In this document: positions 1-9,836 of the stretch, piece after piece
Layout: each line of letters starts with the position of its first letter
How positions within the stretch are numbered: position 1 is the first letter of the stretch
From: Azorinus chamasolen
Lineage: Eukaryota > Mollusca > Bivalvia > Cardiida > Solecurtidae
DNA: 64,000 bases
Assembly (NCBI GenBank): GCA_963576725.1
Contig: OY755241.1
Span: forward strand, 53,509,955 to 53,573,954
Direction of reading: 5' to 3'
Position numbers and translations under genes: made by a program
The notes under the pieces: model-generated
Databases searched by the model: none
What the model saw: only the letters and a program-made list of their open reading frames with translations
Told to the model about the DNA's origin: nothing

Positions 1-795
1 GGCTATTTGCGGTATGGTTTTTACACTACTGATGCAACATACCAAATATCAAAGGTCTAGGCCTTACGGTTTCAGAGAAGAAGATTGTTAAAGATTTTCC
101 TATGAAAAACTGATAAGCCCTGGGGCGGGGCCATTTTTAGTCTGGGGGTCATAATTTTAACAATCTTTGTAGAGGACCATTAGATCATGCTACATACCAA
201 ATATCAAAGGTCTAGGCCTTACGGTTTTAGAGAAGATTTTTAAAGATTTTCCTATGAAAAACTGATAAGCCCCAGGGCGGGGCCATATTTGGCCCCGGGG
301 TCATAATTTGAACAATCTTTGTAGAGGACCATTAGATGATGCTACATACTAAATATCAAAGGTCTAGGCCTTAAGGTTTCAGAGAAGAAGATTTTTAAAG
401 ATTTTCCTATGAAAAACTGATAAGCCCCGGGGCGGGGCCATTTTTGGTCCGGGGGTCCTAATTTGAACTATCTTTGTAGAGGACCATTAGATCATGCTAC
501 ATACCAAATATCAAAGGTCTAGGACTTACGATTTCAGAGAAGAAGATTTTTAAAGATTTTCCTATGAAAAACTGATAAGCCCCAGGGCGGGGCCATTTTT
601 GGTCCGGGGGGACATAATTTGAACAATCTTTGTAGAGGACCATTAGATGATTCTACATACCAAATATCAAAGCTCTAGGCTTTGTGGTTTCAGAGAAGAA
701 GATGTTTAAGTAAATTGTTGATGACGCACATACGCACGACGACGGACGCCGGACACTGCCCCCTCACAATACCTTTGTGCCAGGTGAGCTAAAAA
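1..795 (-). mobile_element. Tandem-core (pearl/Helentron-like) element, family A, partial
   Basis: About four and a half tandem units of 152-155 bp share a conserved phrase ending in GAAAAACTGATAAGCCC (copies near 104, 256, 411 and 566). The right end holds the reversed 5' terminus of the family: a CG-rich stretch, then GGTGAGCTAAAAA at 783-795. The element therefore reads on the minus strand and its 3' end lies beyond position 1. Family A also occurs at 9.8, 35.1, 58.3 and 60.1 kb. No coding potential is seen. The small open frame starting at 777 is a by-product. Confidence 0.75.
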
Positions 796-811
796 CAAAT
801 GTCATAGTGAA

Positions 812-890
812 AGACAGTTTGGACCCTGATGAGATGCCAAGTTACTTTGTATCTCATCTGGATCCAGACTTGATCCAGACTGTTTGCAAA
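812..890. repeat. Class II palindrome (imperfect)
   Basis: An imperfect palindrome with arms built on ACAGTTTGGACCCTGATGAG and its complement, ending in ACTGTTTGC. The same class recurs at 8,792, 9,096, 25,097 and 31,170. The sequence from 891 to 1,380 is AT-rich and shows nothing else recognisable. Confidence 0.5.
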
Positions 891-1380
891 GGTTATTATA
901 AATGCAAAAAAACAACAAAGCAAGTAGCTTGTGTAATATTAGCAGGCTTAATGTATAGGACCTTTGAAGAGTGAGTGATCAGCCATAAGCATATTGACTA
1001 GGAATAATTGCAGATCACTTATGCATATGGATGGGTTTTCTTGGTTCACTAAACTTGTATATAACCAGGGCTAAATGCTAGCTAACCCAAGCCTAATTCG
1101 CAAACTCATTAAAAATGTTTGGCTAGGATTAAGTTTGCAACAAGCTTGCAGTTGCAAGCCAATTAAGGGAAACAGGCATATCTCTAGTTAAACATTTACT
1201 GGTGTTTATTTTTAGCATACATTTAAAGGTAGGTTATCTCCCTTTTTAATAACAACTGGATTGCCTCCTTTGTTGTTAGTAGATCTGCAGTAAGAAAATT
1301 GTTATAGTTAGATGTCGCCTGTTGCACATTAATTAGGACAATTAACCCTTTACTCCATTAATAGGCCTTTCTACACCTTT

Positions 1381-1444
1381 GCAAACAGAGTAGACCCTGA
1401 TTAGATGGCTTATGTAGTAGCCATCTGTTCAATCTGCTGTTTGC
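1381..1444. repeat. Class I palindrome
   Basis: An inverted repeat opening with GCAAACAGAGTAGACCC and closing with its diverged complement CTGCTGTTTGC. It is the same hairpin found at the heart of the TTAA-flanked MITEs, here with poorly preserved MITE ends. Confidence 0.5.
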
Positions 1445-1520
1445 TTATGATATGATATTGTGCAAATTGCATTACATTATTTTCATTTTGTGTACAATAT
1501 ACTTATAATATGTTTACTAA

Positions 1521-1758
1521 CCCTTTCCCTCATTTTAACACCTTTTCACACATTTGCAAACAGAGCAGACCCAGATCAGATGGCTCCTATAGCAGCTGTC
1601 TGATCAGGGTCCGCTGTTTGTTAATGGAATATTAAAGATGTTTCTTTACTTTCTAAAATGGCTACACCGTCCCACCTTCCATATTTCATTATAACTATTT
1701 TGTCCATGAATATTCAGTAGATATTTAAATTTTGAATAAACATAGAACAGGGGAAGGG
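1521..1758 (+). mobile_element. TTAA-type MITE with internal palindrome
   Basis: It starts CCCTTTCCCTC after CTAA and ends GGGAAGGG followed by TTGA, both one step from a TTAA duplication. Near its left end is the class I palindrome (GCAAACAGAGCAGACCCAGA to its complement). The right half is AT-rich and non-coding. Better-preserved copies at 46,790 and 47,496 show the TTAA flanks. TTAA targets and CCC-initial ends are typical of piggyBac-like non-autonomous elements, so that assignment is inferred. Confidence 0.65.
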
Positions 1759-1969
1759 TTGAAAATAAATTAAGATATGAATAATAATAACTCATGAAGG
1801 TGTAATGAAAATATCTGAAATTTTGAATATCATAAGTACATGTATAGATTAATTTAATCTTTCTGAAATTCAACCAATTTGCCCAGGGAGAGTGTTTACA
1901 TACTTTTGTACATGCCCTTCTTTATATTGACATTGTAATATGTTTTCATTTTCTTAAAAAAAATTCATG

Positions 1970-2128
1970 TGAGGTCCTCTACAAAAGTTACATTAATTAT
2001 GCCCCTTGGGTCAAAATTTGCCCGCCCCAGAGCCGAGTAGTTTTCTATAGAAACACATAGTGAAAACTTTGAAAATCTTCTCCTCTGATTGTCTGGTGAG
2101 CGATGTCAGGGCCTTTCAGGCCCTCTTG
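1970..2128 (+). mobile_element. Tandem-core element, family B, 3' fragment
   Basis: The last partial 165-bp unit of the family seen at 11-15 kb, followed by the conserved terminus GGTGAGCG, a hairpin (AGGGCC/GGCCCT) and CTCTTG. The 5' part is missing. Confidence 0.7.
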
Positions 2129-2274
2129 TTGTTTAATCTATTCATATCTATGCAGAAAGCATTTAATCAATGGTTGTAATTATTAAAGATAAATTAAAGT
2201 TTAGTTTTTTCCATTATTTCTATTGTATTCTTTTCTACCACATATTGACTATTTGTTTAATTCATAGACTTACC

Positions 2275-2455
2275 ATGAGGACTTCACTGGATTTCCATAT
2301 GGACCCACTTCAATTGGAGAATCATCGTCATTTCCATAATTATCATTTCCATAATTATCATTGTCATTATCACATGAGGTGGAAGCAGTCTGATTTGAGG
2401 CTTGAATGGTGGCATTCAGATGTTGAGCTGAATATGAGTCTTGATTCATTTCCAT
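2275..2455 (-). CDS. Possible exon, Asn/Asp-rich peptide
   Basis: Read on the minus strand, this open stretch encodes a Ser/Thr-rich peptide with a duplicated DNDNYG-like repeat, and ends at a good donor (TCATG|GTAAGT). A coiled-coil frame lies just upstream on the same strand (2,560-2,755). The frames between them do not join without a stop, so this could be two exons of one gene or decayed sequence. No family was recognised. Confidence 0.25.
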
Positions 2456-2559
2456 TTAGGAAAGAAATGTTCTGATGAAGTCTATTCATTTCTGATGGCT
2501 GACTCATACTTCTTCTCTCCAGATTCATTATTAATGAATCCGCTCATTGTTTCTGTCTC

Positions 2560-2755
2560 TTAGTACAGCATTTTCTTGTTTGCATTTCTGATAAGTTTGT
2601 TCATCTCAATGTTCTTTAACTCCTCCTTCTTAGCTCTCATTTGTTGTTTTGTTGTCTTTAATTTCTGTTTTGTGTTTGCTAAAGTTGTTTTTAAATTCTT
2701 CACCTCATCTCGTAGCATAGCACAAAGCAAGAAGTTTGCTTCCTGTCCGCTTTTA
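2560..2755 (-). CDS. Possible exon, basic coiled coil
   Basis: The minus-strand frame is rich in Lys, Glu and Gln with heptad-like spacing (RDEVKNLKTTLANTKQKLK), which suggests a coiled coil. A pyrimidine tract followed by AG lies just upstream at about 2,755-2,770, as expected for an acceptor. The frame ends in TAA after KKMLY. It may belong with the exon candidate at 2,275-2,455. Function is unknown. Confidence 0.25.
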
Positions 2756-2842
2756 AAAAAAAAAGCATATGTCATATCGCGCATCTTACACTGCAATAGA
2801 ACTTATATATCAGATTGGAATTGCTTGAGGTTTTACAAATGA

Positions 2843-3280
2843 CTGATATACCATAGGTTCTAATAGTATGTGGAGTATTTCATGTGGATAAGCTTTAGAC
2901 ATGACCGAGTTCACAAATCAACTGATGGGTGATGTCTGCATTATATATATTATTTTTTTACATTATCAGCAATAATTAAACTGACACATCAGCACTTTTC
3001 ATGGGAAAATGTGTTTTTTGTCATAGAAAATGGATTTTAGGTCAGCAATAATTTAAATCATTTTTAAAAAGTTGCTTACAGTGCATTATGTACAGGGTTA
3101 ACTTAACACATTTTTTGCAATGAATAAATTTTACATGCTACAGTAAATTTAGTCGGAGATTATATCTATCCATATTTTGCTGTAGAAATGCATAATTTAG
3201 ATGTCTGCTTCATATCGCACATTGTTTGAAAACAAGACTAGATTACATTTGACTATTGAGGATATAATTCCTTTTTTATA
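2843..3280. other. AT-rich stretch, nothing recognised
   Basis: No open frame, hairpin or repeat family shared with the rest of the window was seen. Confidence 0.5.
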
Positions 3281-3783
3281 TTAAAGAGGAGGTCCCTACA
3301 ATGATCGCATATTTTCAATAATATCATAAAACTTGGTATTTGTTATGCTCTATCATTATTATGAAGGTTCCCAATTTGAACTTATATCGAAAAATGCCCA
3401 TGTGATACAAATAAACCGATTTCATCAATAACTGATAATTTTTGTTCTACAACACAATATTATCGGCCTTTTCCGTAAATTCTTCCGCGTTTTGCAGATG
3501 ATCACCCGATCCCTCCATTGTTTACGTAATAGCTTTCTCGGAAGTGGTCGGAGAATCGCAAATAGGGCGAACAGTTACGAAACTAAAACTCAACCCGAAT
3601 AAAACTGCAACATCGGGGAGTAAAACCGGGATCGGCGATACCAAACACATGGATGTTCTGTCATTATAAACGGTAATTGGATGGGGCTTTTTGTGATATA
3701 CTACTTTTCAGCATATAAACAAATGAGTTTTGTATATTTTATGTGTTTATGAAATGCGTCAAATGTAGGGACATCCCCTTTAA
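3281..3783. mobile_element. MITE-like element with ~28-bp TIRs
   Basis: The left end TTAAAGAGGAGGTCCCTACA is matched by the reverse complement of the right end (TTAAAGGGGATGTCCCTACA), and similarity continues for several more bases. The interior of about 500 bp has no coding frame. Superfamily is uncertain because the TTAA could be part of the repeat or a target duplication. Confidence 0.55.
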
Positions 3784-4121
3784 ACAATAATGCTGTTATG
3801 TATAAGAGTTATTTTTTAAAAACTAATACAGATGCACTGTCTGTTTAGACATAACAAACACAGAAGACAATTCTCTTTTCTTACAAATGCATATACCCGA
3901 CAGTCACGTATTACTGTAATGTAGGTTAAGGTGTATGACAGTAAATGTCATTTTTAAAGTATATCACGTTGGCAACGGGAAAAAATCAGATGACACTTTA
4001 ATGTAAATCTAGGTCAGTGAGTGGGTGTGATGCTGGGTAGAAATTAACCTTATCACTCTAACTCAACATCTAAGTCGTCTGTTTTAAAGAGATGCCATCT
4101 TTGCTCCATTGGTTGCTCCTC

Positions 4122-4220
4122 AATGTAGGTTTAAGGAAATGTAGGTTTTGAGGAAATCTTAGGCTTGGAGGAAAATGCAGGTTTGAGGAAAATGTAGGGT
4201 TTGAGGAAAATGTAGGGTTT
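4122..4220. repeat. ~20-bp degenerate minisatellite
   Basis: Five or so copies of a unit close to GGTTTGAGGAAAATGTAG in direct orientation, the last two nearly identical. Confidence 0.6.
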
Positions 4221-4372
4221 ATATGTCGTAGCGGATATTCGATTCAGTTTGGCTAGCTGATTTCTGCATGTCAACCGTCATCTTTAACGCATATGTGAAA
4301 TAAGTTGCGTCGTACCTGAAAAAAATAATAAAATTGATGATTATTAGTTTGACAAACTATACATTCGTCATT

Positions 4373-4565
4373 ACTCTTTACTCCACGAATATTCACGTAA
4401 TTAAAAAATAATATTAACACATATTCAATTGTCATAGCCAAAACTCAAGTCATATTACACTATTCAATAACTAAACGGAACAAGCCAGTCCGTGGTCAGA
4501 ACCATCTGATCTGTGTCTGCCGTTTGCAAATGCGTTAAATGGGATATATATGTAGTAACGGGTTA
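4373..4565 (-). mobile_element. Decayed TTAA-type MITE
   Basis: A diverged copy in reverse orientation: CTTTACTCCACGAATATTCA at the left, a degraded class I palindrome near 4,486-4,530, and GGGTTAA at the right end. A further class I palindrome remnant lies at 4,785-4,853. Confidence 0.4.
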
Positions 4566-4847
4566 ACCACTACTTGGAGATTAGTATTGCCACCAAGTTT
4601 AATTTGTTAAATGACAGTGGTATACTGTATTCGTTATTACCTACACGCTTTCACAAGTCGAGGTTTAATAATATAACAACAATAATGATGATGATAATAA
4701 TTAAAACAGCAGCAGACATATAAAGTATCTTATAAATTAAATTGTCGTGGCAGAAACTGTCAAGCCAGATTACATTATTCCATATGCAAACAGAACAAGC
4801 CAAGCCGTGGTCGGAACCGTACGTCTGATCTGGGTCTAATCTGGGTT

Positions 4848-5040
4848 ATTTATATAACTTTTGTAGAAGACCTAAAGATGATACTATGTGCCAAAGATGA
4901 AAGATGAGAACCCTGTAAATTCAGAGGAGATTTTTAAAGGTTTAAATTGTTGACGACGAATGACGCATGCCGACGGACGACGGACAACGGGTGATCACAA
5001 AAGCTCACCCTGAGCACAAAGTGCTCTGGTGAGCTAAAAA
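4848..5040 (-). mobile_element. Tandem-core element, 5' fragment
   Basis: On the minus strand this begins TTTTTAGCTCACC, with the 5' hairpin (CAGAGCAC/GTGCTC type), the CG-rich CGTCCGTCG-like tract and the first partial core unit, then stops abruptly. The 3' hairpin end is absent. Confidence 0.7.
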
Positions 5041-5223
5041 CAGCAGACAGCTTATACAAAAAAATAGCTTACCCGGCGTCAGACACAGCATCCAGCAAGT
5101 CGGTTTCCCATTCAGCCATATTTTCCCCTCGGTAGCCTGAACTATGTAGGTCACGTGACCAGATAAGCGCAGTACGACACGTTTCTTCTGAGTGATTTAT
5201 GGGTAAAAAGCAATAAAATCACC

Positions 5224-6022
5224 TTTTTTAGCTCCACTTTTTCAAAAAGTGGAGGTATTGTCATGACCCTCTCGTCGGCGTCGGCGTCGGCGTTGGTTAA
5301 CCTTTTTGTTAAGGTCCTTTTCTCAGAAACCATCAAAGATATTTGGTTCATATTTGGTATGTATGTTTACTATCACAAGGGGAACCCATTTCACAAGGGT
5401 AAGTAACTCTAAAATTAATTTTGTCATAGTTATGCCCCTTTTTCGACTTAGAATTTTCATTGTTGGTTAAGTTTTATGTTCAGGTCCATGTCTCAGAAAC
5501 CATCAAAGATATTTGGTTCATACTTGGTATGTATGTTTACTATCACAAGGGGAACCCATTTCACAAGGGTAGGTAACTCTAAAATTAATTTTGTCATAGT
5601 TATGCCCCTTTTTCGACTTAGAATTTTCATTGTTGGTTAAGTTTTATGTTCAGGTCCATGTCTCAGAAACTGTCAAAGACATTTGGTTCATCTTTGGTAT
5701 ACATATTAACTGTCACAAAGGGAACCCATTTCACAAGGGTAGGTAACCCTAAAATTAATTTTATCATAGTTATGCCCCTTTTTCGACTTACGCTTTTCAT
5801 TGTTGGTTAAGTTTTATGTTCAGGTCCATGTCTCAGAAACTGTCCAAGATATTTGGTTCATCTTTGGTATACATATTAACTATTACAAGGGGGACCCATT
5901 TCACAAGGGTAGATAACCCTAAAATTAATTTTGCTGTTGTTATCTCCCCTTTCTGACTTAGACTTCCACTACACTATCCAGCACTAAAGAAAGTGGAGCG
6001 CGCTGTCTGCGGACAGCTCTTG
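5224..6022 (+). mobile_element. Tandem-core element, family C (170-bp unit), complete
   Basis: Opens TTTTTTAGCTCC with a perfect hairpin CTCCACTTTTT/AAAAAGTGGAG, then a (GTCGGC)n tract. About four direct repeats of 170 bp follow (the phrase TCTCAGAAAC recurs at 5321, 5491, 5661 and 5831). It closes with the hairpin GCTGTC/GACAGC followed by CTCTTG. The ends follow the same plan as families A and B although core and stems differ. No coding capacity. Confidence 0.75.
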
Positions 6023-6646
6023 TTTAAATGATCCGGTGGAGAGAAGGAGGAGGAGCTTAGTGGAAAATGTTACTTGTGATATAAGCTCTCCATTGGACAA
6101 GCTATTGATAATTATCGGATTACGCAACTCGGTTGGGGTTCTCTTTTGTATATTTTTGATGTTTTCCGCAAATGCAAATTTAAAGTGACCGGCATTTTCA
6201 AACAACCATAGCTTCTGTAATTTGTGTCAAACAGCATTGTCTCCGCGAGGGATCCGTGTCACAGTTTTGATGTCTTGCTCCATTGGCCCTATATCGCTTA
6301 CCTGAGTTACAGTAATATATTGACATTTTTCAGTGGACAACATTTCTAGCAGATGAAAGAAGCTTAGTGCACTGCTTTCACCCTTTCACTGCTGAATGAA
6401 CTTGAACTGGATTCAAATCTAATACCAAGTGACTGGTTGACCAAGATCTAAACTGTTTACAACTTTTGCCATTTTAGCCTTAGCTCAAAATGCCTAAAAC
6501 TGGTCTTTTGAGAAATTCAAATGACGTCAATAAAACTAAGCAATTATACCTTGATCCAGGTATATAGGCAAATAAAGTGCTAGGCAGTACATAATGCCAG
6601 TTTTTGTGTGAAGTGACCAAAAAAAATATCTTTAAAAATCTTTTAA
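6023..6646. other. Unassigned spacer
   Basis: No gene, long repeat or palindrome shared with the rest of the window was seen. Confidence 0.4.
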
Positions 6647-6994
6647 CCCTTTCCCTCATATAAAACTGTTTTTACGTATTAGCAAACAGAGTAGACACAG
6701 TTCAGACGACTCCTACGGAATATAGATCTGATTCTACAGTTTTTGTCAAAGCAAAAACTTCTCTTCACAGAAATAATGTGTTTTACGCATTATTAAATAA
6801 GAGTAGACTAGATCAGACAACTGCTATAGAAGCTGTCTGATCAGGGTCTGCTCTGTTTGCATTTGACAAGATATAGATTTGATTTTACAGTTTTTATCAA
6901 AGCTAAAACTTCTCTTAATGGAAATAACAATTTTTTACGCATTAGCAAACAGAGTGGTCCCAGATCAATTTTTGTCAAAGCAAACAGGTAAAGG
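6647..6994 (+). mobile_element. TTAA-flanked MITE, enlarged copy
   Basis: Flanked by TTAA on both sides (6,643-6,646, and just after GGG at 6,994). Starts CCCTTTCCCTC and ends AAAGGG. It contains two or three partial class I palindromes separated by a repeated TCTGATTCTACAG-like segment, so internal duplication has lengthened it to about 350 bp. Confidence 0.6.
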
Positions 6995-7186
6995 GTTAAT
7001 AGGTGTTTAGAAATAATTATAGCTCTAGGTGTGAATATCTGACGATAAGTCAATTAAATGGGTCATTAGTGGGGTTTTTACAATTGAAATTGAGAAGAGT
7101 TACTAATTTTTTGAGTAACATTAATTATTGATTGACAATAATTTTGATTAACTTAAGACATTATTTGTTTTAAAAATCAAATTAAA

Positions 7187-8633
7187 ACTAGAGGTTTTTG
7201 TCAAAAAAACGGATGTCTCCCCTCTAATATAAACAATATGTAAAGGGAAATCACTAAAAATGTTATGGTCTTGATAAATGATACTTCCCCTCATTATGCG
7301 TTTTCCACACTACATTTTTCAAGAAGAAAATGATAACAGCTAATAACTCCAAAAATACTGATACCAGATTTATGGCCCTTGTGCATGACACTTACTTTCA
7401 TCATGCTCTTTCCAAAAATAAAATGTCATTCCAATAGCATCAGTCAAACAGGAGTTATTGATCGGCCAAAAAATGTAACAAAGGGCAATAACTCCAAAAG
7501 TATTGAAGCCAGAATTATGGCCCTTGTTCATGACACTTTCTCTCATCATGCTCTTTCCATGTATGAAGTTTCAATACGATGGCAAGAGCCATGTAGGAGT
7601 TATCGTCCGGACAAGAAAGAATTAAACAAATGTACAAGGGGCAATAACTCTAAATTTATTGAAGCTCGAGTTAAGGATCTTATGCATGACACTTTCTCTT
7701 ATTATGATCGTTCCATGTATGAAGTTTAACTCCAATGGCATGTGTCACATAGGAGTAATCATCTGGACAAAAATTGTGATTGTTTTTACAAAGGGCAATA
7801 ACTCCAATATTAGTGAAGCCAGAGTTATGGACCTTGTGCATGACACTTCCTCTCGTTATGATCTTTCCATATATGAAGTTTCAATCCAATGGCATGAGCC
7901 ATATAGAAGTTATCGTCCAGACAAAAAAGTGTGATTTTTTTACAAAGGGCAATAACTCCTATATTAGTGAAGCCAGTTATGTACCTTCTGCATGACACTT
8001 CCTCTCGTTATGATCTTTCCATATATGAAGTTTCAATCCAATGGCATCAGGCATATTGAAGTTATTGTCCGGACAAAAAAATTGATATTTTTTACAAAGG
8101 GCAATAACTCCAATATTAGTGAAGCCAGAGTTATGGACCTTGTGCATGACACTTCCTCTCATTATGCTCTTTCCATATATGAAGTTTCAATCAACTGGCA
8201 TCAGGCATATTGAAGTTATTGTCCGGACAAAAAATTATGATATTTTTTACAAAGGGCAATAACTCCAATATTAGTGAAGCCAGAGTTATGGACCTTGTGC
8301 ATGACACTTCCTCTCGTCATGATCTTTCCATATATGAAGTTTCAATCCAATGGCATGAGCCATATAGGAGTTATCGTCCGGACAAAAAAGTGTGATTTTT
8401 TTTACAAAGGGCAATAACTCCAATATTAGTGAAGCCAGAGTTATGGACCTTGTGCATGACACTTCCTCTCATTATGCTCTTTCCATATATGAAGTTTCAA
8501 TCAACTGGCATCAGGCATATTGAAGTTATCGTCCGGACAAAAAGTGACAGACAGACAGACAGACGGACGGACAGACAGACAACTCTCACGAAAACAATAT
8601 GTCTCCCCCATATAAATATGGGGGGAGACATAA
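7187..8633 (+). mobile_element. Tandem-core element, family D, complete copy 1
   Basis: Begins ACTAGAGGTTTTTGTC. The core holds tandem units (roughly 130-165 bp) containing AGGGCAATAACTCC and GTGCATGACACTTCCTCTC. A (GACA/GACG)n microsatellite follows, and the element ends in the hairpin TATGTCTCCCCC/GGGGGGAGACATA. A second copy at 40,795-42,012 has the same ends and a near-identical first 360 bp. Open frames inside are tandem-repeat artefacts. Confidence 0.75.
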
Positions 8634-8791
8634 TAAATACAATCAGTAGCCAATGCATGAAAACACGTTTATATGAGGAAAAGGTTAAATTATGACTGTT
8701 TCCAGCAGTTTAGATCCCGATGAGATGCTGAGTGAAAGGTTTCAATCCATATATACATGAAATCCTGAACAGTTTAATGTTTTTCACATTG

Positions 8792-8855
8792 CTAACAGTT
8801 TGGCTCCAGATCAGACACTGCATAATGTGGTGTCTGATTTGGATTCAAACTGTTT
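8792..8855. repeat. Class II palindrome
   Basis: AACAGTTTGGCTCCAGATCA is mirrored by TGATTTGGATTCAAACTGTT around the centre CATAATGTG. This is a hairpin-capable inverted repeat. Confidence 0.5.
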
Positions 8856-9095
8856 ATGTATTTAATTTAAGAAATATCTAATATTTTCCTAAAAACATTT
8901 AATATTCTCAATATGGTAACTAGCATGATACCTATCTTTTCCTAAAATGACTATTTTTAGTTAATTAAAAGTATTAAAATGAATATATTGTTGGTATTAT
9001 CTAATTTAAGAAATACCTAATATTTTCCTAAATATTTAACTCTTTGCACATAATGTGGCGTCTCATGATTCTCATCATGTCATCTTGATTACCTA

Positions 9096-9153
9096 TGCAA
9101 ACAGTTTGGATCCAGATGATAATTCAGCGTCTCATCAGGATCCAAACTGTTTG
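9096..9153. repeat. Class II palindrome
   Basis: GCAAACAGTTTGGATCCAGA is mirrored by the complement TCAGGATCCAAACTGTTTG. Confidence 0.55.
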
Positions 9154-9190
9154 TCATCTTGATCATATTTTTGCAAATAAATTACGGTTT

Positions 9191-9282
9191 ATTCCCATTT
9201 CGTCTACTTCCCATTTCGTCTACTGTAACTCATTCCCATTTCGTCTACTCTACAATTTTACCCTGTTCCCATTTCGTCTACT
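9191..9282. repeat. Four copies of a 17-bp motif
   Basis: TTCCCATTTCGTCTACT occurs at 9192, 9208, 9233 and 9266 with unequal spacers of 0 to 16 bp. The motif is perfectly conserved while the spacers are not. Function unknown. Confidence 0.8.
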
Positions 9283-9455
9283 GTTATAATTAAGTTATAT
9301 TTACTCAGTTATTTCATTAATATACAATATTCAGACATTTTAGGACTTTTTAATGTGTTGTTATCAAATTTTATAAAAAAAAAGTTATATTTAAGATGCT
9401 TTTTTGGGTAGCAGACTTAATCCACAGTAGTAATTTTGACCCCTATCATTGTTAA

Positions 9456-9478
9456 GGGGGGGGGGGGGGGGGGGGGGG
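9456..9478. repeat. Poly-G run (~23)
   Basis: An uninterrupted G homopolymer of about 23 bases. Its exact length is unreliable in any assembly. Confidence 0.8.
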
Positions 9479-9498
9479 CAATGCATAATCATGTTTTC

Positions 9499-9616
9499 TT
9501 AAGAATGAATGAATGAATGAATGAATGGTGTTTTACGGCCCATCGACACTGATGGTCATATAGAGCCGAATAAATAAGAATTAAGAATTACCATGACTGA
9601 TATCAGTTGGGCCCAT
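9499..9616 (-). mobile_element. 5'-truncated LINE tail with 17-bp target duplication
   Basis: The (GAAT)n tail and TGGTGTTTTACGGCCC core match the 3' end of LINE B. The insert is flanked by the direct repeat TGCATAATCATGTTTTC at 9482-9498 and 9617-9633. Only about 118 bp was inserted. Confidence 0.7.
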
Positions 9617-9633
9617 TGCATAATCATGTTTTC

Positions 9634-9836
9634 ACATGTTTGGCAAATTGTCAATGATTGAATTCAGGTACTCTTCAGTCGCATCTTGGTGCATCACTTG
9701 TTTCATTCAACGGTAACCTAGAAAGACTGTCACAGTTTCCGTGAGCCTTAGTGTTCTTGTACTGTATCTCGGACACGTATCCCGCGAGAAACAACGAATA
9801 TCTCTGAAGTCTAGCACCTGTGGTAGAGCTTAGTCC
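9634..9836 (-). pseudogene. Ty3/Gypsy pol fragment, RNase H C-terminal end
   Basis: On the minus strand this reads as the end of a Gypsy RNase H and connection region, with an ARLQRYSLFLAGY-like stretch and LSRLPL near the end, then frameshifts. It continues the pol fragment at 12,464-13,342, from which it is separated by two tandem-core elements. Removing them joins the frame after an NPK motif. Confidence 0.7.

Noticed and set aside
777..974. 65-codon frame after the family A end
   Set aside because: It starts inside a transposon terminus and runs through a class II palindrome. No homology pattern or splice signals.
2170..2475. Plus-strand 101-codon frame with His/Tyr repeats
   Set aside because: It is the antisense of the Asn/Asp-repeat exon candidate, which has a consensus donor on the other strand.
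7379..8695. Series of overlapping open frames of 60-116 codons
   Set aside because: They lie wholly within the family D tandem core and repeat the same peptide each unit in shifting frames, so they follow from the DNA repeat rather than from coding selection.
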